Below are positions 1 through 7,093 of a stretch of 27,166 nt of DNA, one piece after another (within the stretch, counting starts at the first letter, position 1; each line of letters opens with the position of its first letter). The stretch lies in the NCBI GenBank assembly GCA_002408445.1, contig DHSK01000105.1, positions 11,475-38,640 on the forward strand. Direction: 5' to 3'. The notes under the pieces are model-generated. The model saw nothing but the letters and a program-made list of their open reading frames with translations, did no database searches and was not told the origin of the DNA. Origin of the DNA: Syntrophomonas sp. UBA5288. GTDB lineage: Bacteria; Bacillota; Syntrophomonadia; Syntrophomonadales; Syntrophomonadaceae. The position numbers and the translations under genes were made by a program.

Positions 1-48
1 GTGGTGCGGACATCGCGTGATAATTTTGATATACTCCAGCGAGAGACC

Positions 49-73
49 GGGGTGCAAGCGTTCTTAATACCCC
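49..73. repeat. Short dispersed repeat, copy 1 (GGGGTGCAAG...ATACCCC)
   Basis: These 25 bases recur without a mismatch at 6827-6851. The ends GGGGT and ACCCC are complementary, so the unit can fold on itself. In both places it is followed by a CCCGGC-containing stretch. It lies in the non-coding lead-in to the first gene. Positions 1-187 hold no gene I can support; a frame open from base 1 to the TAA at 106-108 runs through the repeat and looks like chance. Confidence 0.6.
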
Positions 74-187
74 AAGCCCGGCATAATCCACCTCGTATAC
101 TCATTTAATTATTGATTTAAAACCATGGAATAATACTTTCCATCCCGGGCAAGAATCCTGATAGTGAATATGCGGGAGGGAAGGAAT

Positions 188-931
188 TTGAAAAAGGTTA
201 TTTTATACATTTTAATATTTATATGTTTTTGTGGATTAATTGAATTAAGTGTAAATTATTCACTTGGCCAGCAAATTGAAAATCAATCTCCATATTGCCT
301 ATCTTTTTCATCTATCGGTGCAAATTTGCTTGAATCCAGAATTGACTCCTGGGCAAAAATAAAAACAACATCATCTGCCAAACAATTAGACCAGCATCTT
401 ATTACTATATTAGAAAAATTGCAGCTTCCCATAAACAATTATAAATTTAAACACACCAGCGACAATACCATAAATAGCCTGGAATACGAATGTCAGAAGT
501 CCACCGCGACCTTTCAATTTATCCTACAATCGGATAAAAATCAAAAAGAAACGTATATTTTAATTTCCATTATTGCCAAGCCGAATTCTAACTCTATCAA
601 CCTGCCTAATTATGAAAAAAAGTTAAAACAGGTATTGGATTTCAACTGTTATTACCTGTACAGCGGCTATATCGATTATAATTTGGAACCAGCATCACGG
701 CTGGAATTTCTAAAGCTGATATTGAAACAAATGGATGCCAAACAAGTCGATCTCTATGAGGAGAACAATACTACCAGTATTACCGGTTTCAGCGAGAATT
801 TGGCCGGTAATGTCAAACCAATAGATACCGGGCTTCATAAAGTCAATCTGCAGGCCGCCATGCGCTGCAACCGGATTGAAAACAGAACTTACGTATACAT
901 AGGCTCTCCGGTAATCCTGGGTGAATACTAA
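188..931 (+). CDS. ywmB: YwmB-like protein (TATA-box-binding-like fold family), membrane-anchored or secreted
   Basis: The product has a basic start and a hydrophobic segment at about residues 4-24 (MKKVILYILIF), so it is probably exported or held by a signal anchor, with about 220 residues outside the membrane. The rest is lysine/asparagine-rich and has no catalytic motif I recognise. I assign it to the YwmB family mainly because it directly precedes murA and spoIID, the same order as in Bacillus subtilis, and because length and overall layout fit. I chose the TTG at 188, which lies 7 bases after GGGAGG (175-180). A GTG at 164 in the same frame has no good ribosome site and would add eight residues before the signal segment. 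The role of this family is not established; the neighbourhood suggests cell wall or sporulation. Confidence 0.7.
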   Translation: MKKVILYILIFICFCGLIELSVNYSLGQQIENQSPYCLSFSSIGANLLESRIDSWAKIKTTSSAKQLDQHLITILEKLQLPINNYKFKHTSDNTINSLEYECQKSTATFQFILQSDKNQKETYILISIIAKPNSNSINLPNYEKKLKQVLDFNCYYLYSGYIDYNLEPASRLEFLKLILKQMDAKQVDLYEENNTTSITGFSENLAGNVKPIDTGLHKVNLQAAMRCNRIENRTYVYIGSPVILGEY

Positions 932-963
932 TACCCGGAGGGCGGTAAGGAGGTGAACAGGCA

Positions 964-2205
964 GTGGATCTAATAGTTCGGGGAGGCACCCGCTTGCAGG
1001 GCACGGTGGAAGTGAACTCTTCCAAAAACGCAATCTTACCAATATTAGCGGCATCATTACTGACCGGCGAACGGGTCCTTATTAACAAAGTACCGGATAT
1101 AAAAGATGTTAATATTATAAGCCAATTAATAAATGATCTGGGAGTCACTCTACGCCATCATAATCAATCATTAGTAATAGAAGGAGAAAGCAGCAAAACT
1201 ACTCCGGCTAATGATCTGGTCCGACAGATAAGGGCTTCATTCCTGGTTATGGGTCCATTACTGGCGCGCAAAGGTCTGGTCCGGGTATCCCTGCCGGGTG
1301 GGTGTGCGATCGGCAATCGTCCGATTGATTTGCACCTGAAAGGCTTAAAGGCTCTGGGAGCCGATATAACCATGAACTGTGGAGATGTAATAGCACGGGC
1401 CAAGCGGCTTAATGCCAACCATATTTACCTGGATTTTCCCAGTGTGGGAGCTACTGAAAATATTATCATGGCTGCCGCCATGGCCAGAGGTATCACCTTT
1501 ATTGAAAATGCCGCGTTGGAGCCGGAAATAGTAGATTTGGCTAATTTTATAAATCAGATGGGCGGGAAAATTAGCGGAGCAGGGACTAATATCATAAAAG
1601 TACAGGGAGTGCCGGAATTGCACGGTTGTGAATATACGCCAATCTCCGACCGTATAGAAGCAGGAACTTATATGGTAGCGGCCGCAGCAACCGGCGGAGA
1701 AGTGCTGGTCAATAACGTCAATCCGGAACATTTAAAAGCTATCAGTGCCAAGCTCGAAGAGACCGGGGCCTGTGTCAGGGAAGAAGATCGGGCTGTCCGG
1801 GTCAAACATAGCGACAAAACTAAGCCGGTTTACCTGAAAACGTTGCCTTACCCGGGTTTCCCGACTGACATGCAAGCCCAGTTCATGGCCTATTTAAGCA
1901 TGGCCTGCGGCAGCAGTATCATTACCGAATCCGTATTTGAAAACCGCTTTATGCATGTTCAGGAACTCATACGGCTCGGGGCCAATATTAAGATCGAAGG
2001 ACGGACCGCCATCGTAAAAGGAGTACGCCATCTAACCGGAGCGACAGTTAAAGCTACTGACCTGCGTGCCGGGGCCGCTTTGATCATAGCCGGCTTAATG
2101 GCGGAAGGAGATACTACCATAACTGATAGTGAACATATTGACCGGGGCTATCAGGACATAATCAAAAAATTAAATTTGATTGGTGCCCAAATAGAGAGAA
2201 ACTAA
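964..2205 (+). CDS. murA: UDP-N-acetylglucosamine 1-carboxyvinyltransferase
   Basis: MurA transfers enolpyruvate from phosphoenolpyruvate to UDP-GlcNAc, the first committed step of peptidoglycan synthesis, in the cytoplasm. The 413-residue length is normal. Visible signature parts are SSKNAILP near the N-terminus (Lys21, Asn22), the active-site loop PGGCAIGNRPIDLHL with Cys114 (the fosfomycin-target cysteine of the family), Arg90 in VRQIRASF, and GFPTDMQAQF with the likely catalytic Asp302. Translation starts at GTG 964, seven bases after a strong AAGGAGGTGA site (947-956). It follows the ywmB-like gene by 32 bp, so the two are probably cotranscribed. Position next to ywmB and spoIID matches the murAA copy of B. 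subtilis. Confidence 0.97.
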   Translation: MDLIVRGGTRLQGTVEVNSSKNAILPILAASLLTGERVLINKVPDIKDVNIISQLINDLGVTLRHHNQSLVIEGESSKTTPANDLVRQIRASFLVMGPLLARKGLVRVSLPGGCAIGNRPIDLHLKGLKALGADITMNCGDVIARAKRLNANHIYLDFPSVGATENIIMAAAMARGITFIENAALEPEIVDLANFINQMGGKISGAGTNIIKVQGVPELHGCEYTPISDRIEAGTYMVAAAATGGEVLVNNVNPEHLKAISAKLEETGACVREEDRAVRVKHSDKTKPVYLKTLPYPGFPTDMQAQFMAYLSMACGSSIITESVFENRFMHVQELIRLGANIKIEGRTAIVKGVRHLTGATVKATDLRAGAALIIAGLMAEGDTTITDSEHIDRGYQDIIKKLNLIGAQIERN

Positions 2206-2230
2206 AGTTCAACCCTAAAAGACTTTAAAA

Positions 2231-2296
2231 TTAGACGCTGAAGACGCTGAATATTATGAATTACGCTGAATTTTCCCCCCAATATCCTGGAGGAAA
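2231..2296 (+). repeat. Dispersed repeat with doubled GACGCTGA, copy 1
   Basis: Starts TTAGACGCTGAAGACGCTGA and continues through an AT-rich middle (ATTATGAAT) into a C run and a CCTGGAG or CTTGGAG end. A diverged copy lies at 6739-6804. In both places a G-rich stretch (GGGGTTGGGGTG at 2326, GGGGTGGGGTG at 6822) follows within about 35 bases, so the two gaps share a composite unit of about 100 bases. Confidence 0.6.
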
Positions 2297-2322
2297 TTTC
2301 TTATCATAAAACTACCAACAAA

Positions 2323-2418
2323 TGCGGGGTTGGGGTGTTAAGGTTAGCGCAGCACAGGTAAAGGCGACTTTAGGTATGCCTCACCGCCGGCCTCCGTAAA
2401 CAATACTTCAACCCCGCA
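2323..2418. repeat. Long-range inverted repeat (10-bp arms, 76-bp interior)
   Basis: TGCGGGGTTG at 2323-2332 is perfectly complementary to CAACCCCGCA at 2409-2418. The interior can form smaller helices and is not coding. It may be one repeat unit of its own or a structured RNA segment; the sequence alone does not decide. Confidence 0.45.
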
Positions 2419-2448
2419 TAATCTAGCCGCATCAGAACATGGCGCCAA

Positions 2449-2578
2449 TACCCTAGAGCGAGCAAAAAAGTCTAAGAGCAAGGCATTAAGGGAAGACCGT
2501 GATTGAGGCGTACATAAGTACGTCGATTGAACGGTCTTCCCTTAATAACGCAGCTATTGGGCTTTTTTGACGCTCTGA
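2449..2578 (+). repeat. 130-bp hairpin element, copy 1
   Basis: The element is nearly one long imperfect hairpin. Outer arms are AGAGCG (2455-2460) with CGCTCT (2571-2576) and CAAAAAAG (2463-2470) with CTTTTTTG (2562-2569). The inner stem TTAAGGGAAGACCGT (2486-2500) pairs perfectly with ACGGTCTTCCCTTAA (2531-2545), and the tip carries GTAC on both sides. A second copy in the same orientation at 9271-9400 differs by 7 of 130 bases. It carries no open frame and is probably a non-autonomous palindromic element. Confidence 0.85.
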
Positions 2579-2603
2579 ACATGGCATGGATGCCATGTTT
2601 TTC
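2579..2603 (+). terminator. Possible hairpin terminator before spoIID
   Basis: ACATGGCAT (2579-2587) and ATGCCATGT (2590-2598) are perfect complements, and the right arm runs into TTTTT (2598-2602). This could end transcription from upstream. It is only 16 bases from the spoIID start, and a hairpin with the same GGCATGGATGCC centre occurs without a T run at 25484-25499, so it may equally belong to a repeat family. Confidence 0.4.
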
Positions 2604-2618
2604 TCATATCTATAGACT

Positions 2619-3524
2619 ATGAAAAAGCGAAAAATTTATTTATTTATTTTTCTGATACTTTTATTGGGTCTATCCATCATATATTTGCCTGCCCATTTAC
2701 AAAAAGATGAAGCAATTCCTGAACCTGAAGTAAAACTATATTTAAGTAAAAAAAATGAGGTTCTGGATTTAAAACTGGAAGAATATCTGGTAGGCACCGT
2801 AGCGGCGGAAATGCCGGCCTCATTCGATATCGAGGCCCTCAAAGCCCAGGCGGTGTGTGCCCGTACTTATGCGGTGCGCAAAATTATTACCGAACATCCT
2901 TATCCTATGGGGGCGGACCTGTCAGATGACATAACCTGCTGCCAGGCTTACCGGTCTGATTATGATGAGATTGCTCCCCGGTTGCGGGAAAAAATCGTCC
3001 AGGCTGTAAAAGAAACCCGGGGAGAAATCATGCTTTACCAGGAAAAGCCCATCGATGCCCTGTATCACTCTACCTGTGGCGGCAGAACGGAGAATGCGGA
3101 CGAAGCCTGGATAAGCGGTTGTCCTTATCTGCAGTCGGTGCGTTGCGGATATTGCCAAAAGTCACCTCATTATCGTACCAGGCTTGCTTTATCGAACCGG
3201 TACATAACCAGGCAATTCGGCCAGAGCGGGGATAAAATCAATATTCAGATTTTGGACCGCACCTCTTCCGGGAGGGTAAAAAACCTTAATCTGAACAAAC
3301 AGGAAGTAAGCGGCGAAAAATTCCGGCGCGTCCTGGGCCTTCCATCCACCAGTTTTACCCTGGAAATTCATAAAGATGAGACCATTATTACCTGTTACGG
3401 CTATGGCCACGGAGTCGGTTTGTGTCAGTACGGTGCCGGCGGTATGGCAAAAACGGGCAAAAATTACCGGGATATTTTAAAAACCTATTACAACGGCATT
3501 GATATTTATAAAATGCAATACTAA
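2619..3524 (+). CDS. spoIID: Stage II sporulation protein D (lytic transglycosylase)
   Basis: SpoIID cuts glycan strands of septal peptidoglycan during forespore engulfment and acts on the outer face of the mother-cell membrane. The 301-residue product starts MKKRKIYLFIF and has one membrane segment at about residues 5-23. The SpoIID/LytB domain follows, with the hallmark VAAEMPASF and EALKAQAV block; Glu64 corresponds to the family catalytic glutamate. A cysteine-rich part (STCGG, SGCPYL, RCGYC, about residues 145-180) resembles the zinc-site region of clostridial SpoIID. The C-terminus has GYGHGVGLCQYGA. The ATG at 2619 has no visible Shine-Dalgarno sequence and an in-frame TAG lies six bases upstream, so no longer version is possible. 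In B. subtilis spoIIQ lies close by; here spoIIID follows directly. Confidence 0.95.
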   Translation: MKKRKIYLFIFLILLLGLSIIYLPAHLQKDEAIPEPEVKLYLSKKNEVLDLKLEEYLVGTVAAEMPASFDIEALKAQAVCARTYAVRKIITEHPYPMGADLSDDITCCQAYRSDYDEIAPRLREKIVQAVKETRGEIMLYQEKPIDALYHSTCGGRTENADEAWISGCPYLQSVRCGYCQKSPHYRTRLALSNRYITRQFGQSGDKINIQILDRTSSGRVKNLNLNKQEVSGEKFRRVLGLPSTSFTLEIHKDETIITCYGYGHGVGLCQYGAGGMAKTGKNYRDILKTYYNGIDIYKMQY

Positions 3525-3586
3525 TAGTTCTTTAGCCTTCCTCCAATGAATATATTTAGAATAATTCAACTGGGGGGAGAAAGCAT

Positions 3587-3850
3587 ATGCAAAATTATAT
3601 AAGAAAAAGGGCGGTAAAAGTGGCTCAGCACATTCTTCAAACATCCGATACGGTAAGACAAACTGCCGAGATATTTGGAATTTCCAAGTCTACCGTGCAT
3701 AAAGACGTCGCAGAACGTTTGCCGCGGATAAACAAGGAAATGGCGGAACAGGTTAAACTGGTGCTCGACCGTAACAAGGCCGAACGTCACCTGCGTGGTG
3801 GTGAAGCTACTAGAAAAAAATATGCCACATTTAATGAGGTCCAGGTTTAA
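3587..3850 (+). CDS. spoIIID: Sporulation transcriptional regulator SpoIIID
   Basis: A DNA-binding protein of 87 residues that, in characterised spore formers, modulates mother-cell sigma-E and sigma-K genes. The helix-turn-helix is visible as TVRQTAEIFGISKSTVHKDV (about residues 22-41), followed by a basic C-terminal helix (RNKAERHLRGGEATRKKY) known in the family to contact DNA. The ATG at 3587 has a good ribosome site (GGGGGGAGA, 3572-3580). It lies 62 bp after spoIID and 66 bp before mbl, the usual neighbour. I could not identify a convincing sigma-E promoter in the short gap. Confidence 0.96.
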   Translation: MQNYIRKRAVKVAQHILQTSDTVRQTAEIFGISKSTVHKDVAERLPRINKEMAEQVKLVLDRNKAERHLRGGEATRKKYATFNEVQV

Positions 3851-3916
3851 TTTATAGCCAAGATTTATATTTAACGGTAAAATAAGCTTATTAGTAAAAT
3901 CAAGGGGGACCATTAA

Positions 3917-4945
3917 ATGTTTTGTGAAGAAGATATCGGCATTGACCTGGGAACTGCCAGTGTAATTGTGTTTAAAAAGGGGAAGGGAATTCTCCTGCAT
4001 GAACCTTCCGTCGTAGCTATAGATAGAAACACCAATAATGTTATTGCGGTAGGAGAAGAAGCCCGCCAGATGCTGGGCAGAACCCCGGGCTATATATCGG
4101 CGGTACGGCCCCTGCGGGAAGGTGTTATTGCCGACTATGATACTACTGAAAAAATGCTGTCTTATTTTATTCGCAAAATTATAGGCCGAAAATGGTTTTT
4201 TAAACCCCGGGTTATAGTTTGTATTCCCACCGGAGCCACCGATGTAGAGGAACGGGCGGTTAAACAGGCAACCATGTCCTCGGGAGCCCGACGCGCCTTT
4301 TTAATTGAAGAGCCTCTGGCGGCTGCACTTGGGGCCGGGATTAATATTGCTGAAGCTACCGGCAATATGGTGGTCGACATCGGCGGGGGTACGTCGGATA
4401 TAGCAGTTCTTTCCCTGGGCGGAATAGTATGCAATACTTCGCTTAGAGTCGGGGGGGACAAGTTTGATGAAGCCATCATCCGCTATGTCCGCAAAGAATT
4501 TAATCTCATGATAGGTGACCGTACTGCTGAAGAAATTAAGATGCAAGTGGGGACGGCTTACATTACCAATGAAAATAAAGATAATTCTATGGAGGTAAGA
4601 GGCCGGGATCTTTTGAGCGGTCTGCCCAAAACGATAGAAATAACCTCGGAGCAGATCTGGACCGCTCTGCAGGAACCCGTTGATTCGGTTATCGACGCGG
4701 TTAGAAAAGTACTGGAAATTACACCGCCGGAACTCGCGGCCGATATAGTTAATAACGGCATAGTCATGACCGGGGGAGGTTCACTGCTGGACGGACTGGA
4801 TATAATTCTTTCCAAACAAACCAATCTGCCCGTACATATAGCAGAGGACCCCATCTGTTGTGTGGCCCGCGGCACCGGCAAAGCTCTGCACGAAATGTCG
4901 GCTTTGCAAAAAAATCGGATAGCCGGGACCAAGCGGGTATTATAA
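3917..4945 (+). CDS. mbl: MreB/Mbl-type rod-shape actin
   Basis: A 342-residue bacterial actin that forms membrane-associated filaments and guides lateral wall synthesis. ATPase motifs are clear: phosphate-1 IGIDLGTASV near residue 7, connect-1 EEPLAAALGAG near residue 135, phosphate-2 VVDIGGGTSDIAVLSLGG near residue 152, and the adenosine motif VMTGGGSLLDGLD near residue 285. The start ATG at 3917 follows AAGGGGGAC. I use mbl rather than mreB because it follows spoIIID as in B. subtilis and is not next to mreC/mreD. The N-terminal residues FCEED differ from the usual short hydrophobic start. Confidence 0.92.
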   Translation: MFCEEDIGIDLGTASVIVFKKGKGILLHEPSVVAIDRNTNNVIAVGEEARQMLGRTPGYISAVRPLREGVIADYDTTEKMLSYFIRKIIGRKWFFKPRVIVCIPTGATDVEERAVKQATMSSGARRAFLIEEPLAAALGAGINIAEATGNMVVDIGGGTSDIAVLSLGGIVCNTSLRVGGDKFDEAIIRYVRKEFNLMIGDRTAEEIKMQVGTAYITNENKDNSMEVRGRDLLSGLPKTIEITSEQIWTALQEPVDSVIDAVRKVLEITPPELAADIVNNGIVMTGGGSLLDGLDIILSKQTNLPVHIAEDPICCVARGTGKALHEMSALQKNRIAGTKRVL

Positions 4946-4971
4946 GCAATCCAATAAAATAGGAATAAAGT

Positions 4972-4999
4972 TAAAGCTTATCCCGATCAAAAACGATAT
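4972..4999 (+). promoter_or_regulatory. Possible sigma-D (flagellar) promoter
   Basis: TAAA (4972-4975), 16 bases, then AACGATAT (4992-4999) resembles the flagellar sigma consensus TAAA-N15-GCCGATAT, with six of eight matches in the -10 and spacing one base longer. It would start transcription near 5007, about 27 bases before the flagellar gene. The position before a flagellar gene in an otherwise non-flagellar cluster makes it plausible. Confidence 0.5.
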
Positions 5000-5033
5000 T
5001 TAAATAAAAGCCAATTGAGGGAGAGAAGCAACT

Positions 5034-5804
5034 TTGATAAAAGGTATATATACAGCGGCCTCGGGCATGATGCTGCAAATGGCCCGACAGGATGTGCTGG
5101 CCAACAATATAGCCAATGTTAATACCGCCGGTTTCAAGAAAGACGACACCATGTGCCGGGCTTTTCCGGAAATGCTCATAAGCCGGCTGGGGGAAGTAAA
5201 GACCAATCCGGATGGCACCAGACAATCCATGCCGCCGGTAGTTATAGGCGGGCTGGGCACAGGTGCGGTAGTTGACCGGGTTATTACCGACTTTAGCCAG
5301 GGAAATACCAAAAAGACTGATAATCCTTTTGATTTGGCTTTAAATGGAGAAGGCTATTTTGCCATTCAGACTCCTCAGGGAGAGCGGTATACCCGGGATG
5401 GCTGCTTAAAATTAAATGATGAGGGTATCTTAACTACCAATCAAGGATATCCGGTACTGGACCAGAATGACAGCCCTATAACCATTGCCGGAGATTTCAC
5501 GGTTAATTCCCAGGGCGATATAGTAAGCGATGGTCAAATCATCACCACCTTAAAAATAGTTGATTTTGCCGACCCGCAGGTGCTGCAAAAAGAAGGCGCC
5601 CATATGAACAGTCAGGGCCCCTATGAACTTGCCGCCAATCCGCAGGTAGCACAGGGCTATATGGAAGATTCAAACGTCAATGCGGTTAAAGAGATGGTCA
5701 ACTTAATATCGGTAGTTCGGGCTTATGAATCTTTACAAAAGGTGGTACAGGCCGAGGACGAAACCGTAGCGGCCGCCATAGACCAGGTTGCCAGTGTAAG
5801 ATAA
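5034..5804 (+). CDS. flhO: Flagellar hook-basal body (rod) protein, FlhO/FlgF/FlgG type
   Basis: A 256-residue axial protein of the flagellar rod, exported through the flagellar type III apparatus. The N-terminus shows the rod signature (MIKGIYTAASGM, QDVLANNIANVNTAGFKK), the middle has NPFDLALNGEGYFAIQTPQG and RYTRDG, and the C-terminus has SNVNAVKEMVNLI and RAYESLQKVVQ of the FlgF/FlgG C-terminal domain. Translation starts at TTG 5034 behind GAGGGAG (5017-5023). A sigma-D-like promoter lies upstream and a strong terminator downstream, so it is probably a single-gene unit. B. subtilis has flhO-flhP at this place; the partner is absent here. It could be called flgF or flgG in other schemes. 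Confidence 0.9.
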   Translation: MIKGIYTAASGMMLQMARQDVLANNIANVNTAGFKKDDTMCRAFPEMLISRLGEVKTNPDGTRQSMPPVVIGGLGTGAVVDRVITDFSQGNTKKTDNPFDLALNGEGYFAIQTPQGERYTRDGCLKLNDEGILTTNQGYPVLDQNDSPITIAGDFTVNSQGDIVSDGQIITTLKIVDFADPQVLQKEGAHMNSQGPYELAANPQVAQGYMEDSNVNAVKEMVNLISVVRAYESLQKVVQAEDETVAAAIDQVASVR

Positions 5805-5807
5805 GAT

Positions 5808-5831
5808 AACCCGCCTCCGGGCGGGTTTTTT
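5808..5831 (+). terminator. Rho-independent terminator after the flagellar rod gene
   Basis: AACCCGCC (5808-5815), loop TCCG, GGCGGGTT (5820-5827) followed by a T run that ends at 5831. It starts three bases after the stop codon. It separates the rod gene from the glycosyltransferase gene. Confidence 0.92.
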
Positions 5832-5920
5832 CATGCCTGCTGACTTCGAGCGACTGGAAGGCAGAGCCTTAAAATGATACAATGCAGGAAAAAGAGTCGC
5901 AGTGAAGGAGAAAAAACGGC

Positions 5921-6661
5921 ATGAAAACCGGTTTGCGAGCCAATATCCTGGGATGTCAGGTTGACATCCTTACCATGCAGGAAACAGTACAACAGATAGA
6001 AAACTATATCGATCAGAAACAGCCCGCCCATATCATAACCTTGAATGCAGAAATAGCTTACCAGGCCCGCGATAATAAAGACTTGCGTGATATCATCAAT
6101 TCTGCCGGGCTGGTTACCGCCGATGGCATTGGCACGGTTTGGGGGGCCCGGCAGCTGGGCTGGCCTGTTCCGGAACGGGTTACAGGCATAGATCTGCTTT
6201 ATGTTCTTTGCCGGCGCGCGGCCGAGTGTGGTTGGCCGGTTTATTTGTTAGGAGCGGCCCCCGGCGTGGCAGAGGCTGCCGCCGAAAATCTATGCAAGAC
6301 CTATCCCGGTCTGCCCATTGCCGGTACGCATCATGGCTATTTTAAAGAAGAAGAAATACCGGAACTGGTCGGGCAGATAAAGAACTGCCGGCCTGTTATC
6401 CTACTGGCGGCACTGGGCGCACCCAAGCAGGAATACTTTATTAAGCGCTATCAAAAAGAGCTGGAGATCCCGGTATGCATAGGAGTGGGAGGCAGTTTTG
6501 ACGTGGTGGCGGGATTGAAGAAGCGCGCCCCCGAACTGATAATCAAACTGAATCTGGAATGGCTTTACCGACTTTTAGCAGAACCCAGCCGCATCAAGAG
6601 GCAACTGGTATTACCCAAATTCGCCCTGGCGGTGTTGGGACAGAAATTCAGCAAGAAATAA
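5921..6661 (+). CDS. tagA: WecG/TagA/CpsF family glycosyltransferase (GT26)
   Basis: Enzymes of this family add an N-acetyl-mannosamine-type sugar to undecaprenyl-diphospho-GlcNAc, the committed step of wall teichoic acid or related surface polymers, at the inner membrane face. The 246-residue length is typical. Family blocks are LNAEIAYQA, TADGIGTVW with Asp68 (equivalent to the catalytic Asp65 of the Thermoanaerobacter TagA), RVTGIDLL, YLLGAAPGVAEAA, LLAALGAPKQEYF and GVGGSFDVVAG. The C-terminal part (residues about 200-246) is basic and amphipathic and may bind the membrane. ATG 5921 lies 10 bases after AAGGAG (5905-5910). No other teichoic acid gene is nearby, so the exact acceptor and sugar are not known. 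Confidence 0.9.
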   Translation: MKTGLRANILGCQVDILTMQETVQQIENYIDQKQPAHIITLNAEIAYQARDNKDLRDIINSAGLVTADGIGTVWGARQLGWPVPERVTGIDLLYVLCRRAAECGWPVYLLGAAPGVAEAAAENLCKTYPGLPIAGTHHGYFKEEEIPELVGQIKNCRPVILLAALGAPKQEYFIKRYQKELEIPVCIGVGGSFDVVAGLKKRAPELIIKLNLEWLYRLLAEPSRIKRQLVLPKFALAVLGQKFSKK

Positions 6662-6668
6662 AACTAAT

Positions 6669-6711
6669 TTAACACTGAAGGACACAGATTTTAATATGAT
6701 TTACACAGATT
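6669..6711 (+). repeat. AACACxGAAGGACAC repeat, copy 1
   Basis: Begins eight bases after the tagA-like stop codon. It is a diverged copy of the repeat at 24531-24573 and, inverted, of 6994-7036. Each copy contains two related phrases (GGACACAGATT and TTTACACAGATT), so the unit itself is built of short direct repeats. Such CACAGATT/AACACTGATT phrases occur between genes in many bacterial genomes. Confidence 0.65.
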
Positions 6712-6738
6712 ATATTTAAGGGTCTGTTAACATGAAAT

Positions 6739-6804
6739 TTAGACGCTGAAGACGCTGATTATTATGAATGACGATGACTTTTTACCCCAAATACCCTTGG
6801 AGTA
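6739..6804 (+). repeat. Dispersed repeat with doubled GACGCTGA, copy 2
   Basis: Same phrase order as the copy at 2231-2296: GACGCTGAAGACGCTGA, ATTATGAAT, a C run, then a CTTGGAG end. It is followed by the G-rich stretch that also follows copy 1. Confidence 0.6.
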
Positions 6805-6826
6805 GACTAACAGTAATTGCAGGGGT

Positions 6827-6851
6827 GGGGTGCAAGCGTTCTTAATACCCC
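6827..6851. repeat. Short dispersed repeat, copy 2 (GGGGTGCAAG...ATACCCC)
   Basis: Identical over 25 bases to 49-73. The preceding AGGGGT makes a partial duplication of the left end. Confidence 0.6.
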
Positions 6852-6874
6852 GACCCGGCTATACTCGCGTGAAT

Positions 6875-6921
6875 AGCCAGCTCTGAGGCCCGCTCCTGAC
6901 GTCGGGGCCGTAGGGCTGGCT
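6875..6921. repeat. Palindromic repeat with GGCCCGCTCCTGACGTCGGGGCC core, copy 1
   Basis: AGCCAGC (6875-6881) and GCTGGCT (6915-6921) form the outer stem; the 23-base core at 6887-6909 is itself nearly palindromic. The same core occurs without mismatch at 16614-16636. The structure resembles REP-type intergenic palindromes. Confidence 0.65.
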
Positions 6922-6993
6922 ACAGGTATGAGATATACTCTATTTTTCATTAAATGGTTGTGCCCTCGGTGCATAACTTGTACGGTAATAGAA

Positions 6994-7036
6994 AAATCAG
7001 TGTTAATCATATTGAATCAGTGTCCTTCTGTGTTGA
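6994..7036 (-). repeat. AACACxGAAGGACAC repeat, inverted copy 2
   Basis: Reverse complement of the type seen at 24531-24573, with the first 20 or so bases identical, and of 6669-6711 with a few differences. Its end (TGTTGA) lies less than 60 bases from the start of the FtsA-like gene. Confidence 0.65.
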
Positions 7037-7093
7037 GTTTTCCAATTTATTGTATAATAAAATCATCAAACCTACCCGGGGAGGTAATCGGGG

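Larger units (their letters stand above)
2206..2618. other. 413-bp gap without genes, filled with repeats
   Basis: From left to right it holds a repeat with the doubled phrase GACGCTGAAGACGCTGA (2231-2296, second copy at 6739-6804), a stem made of TGCGGGGTTG (2323-2332) and CAACCCCGCA (2409-2418) enclosing 76 bases, the 130-bp hairpin element (2449-2578), and a short hairpin with a T run (2579-2603). No open frame here looks real. No clear promoter for spoIID was found. Confidence 0.7.
6662..7093. other. 432-bp gap made of at least five repeat pieces
   Basis: In order: an AACACTGAAGGACACAGATT-type repeat (6669-6711), the GACGCTGAAGACGCTGA repeat (6739-6804), the GGGGTGCAAG repeat (6827-6851), a palindrome around GGCCCGCTCCTGACGTC (6875-6921), and an inverted copy of the first repeat (6994-7036). 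The outer two face each other, so the whole insert is bounded by inverted repeats. TATAAT at 7053-7058 may serve the next gene, but no good -35 stands at the right distance. No gene is supported here. Confidence 0.7.

Noticed and set aside
3548..3577. Sigma-E promoter before spoIIID (GAATATAT box)
   Set aside because: A -35-like box exists but no CATACAMT-type -10 stands at 13-15 bases.
6669..7036. CRISPR-like array from repeated CACAGATT phrases
   Set aside because: Copies are few, irregularly spaced, partly inverted and not separated by uniform spacers.
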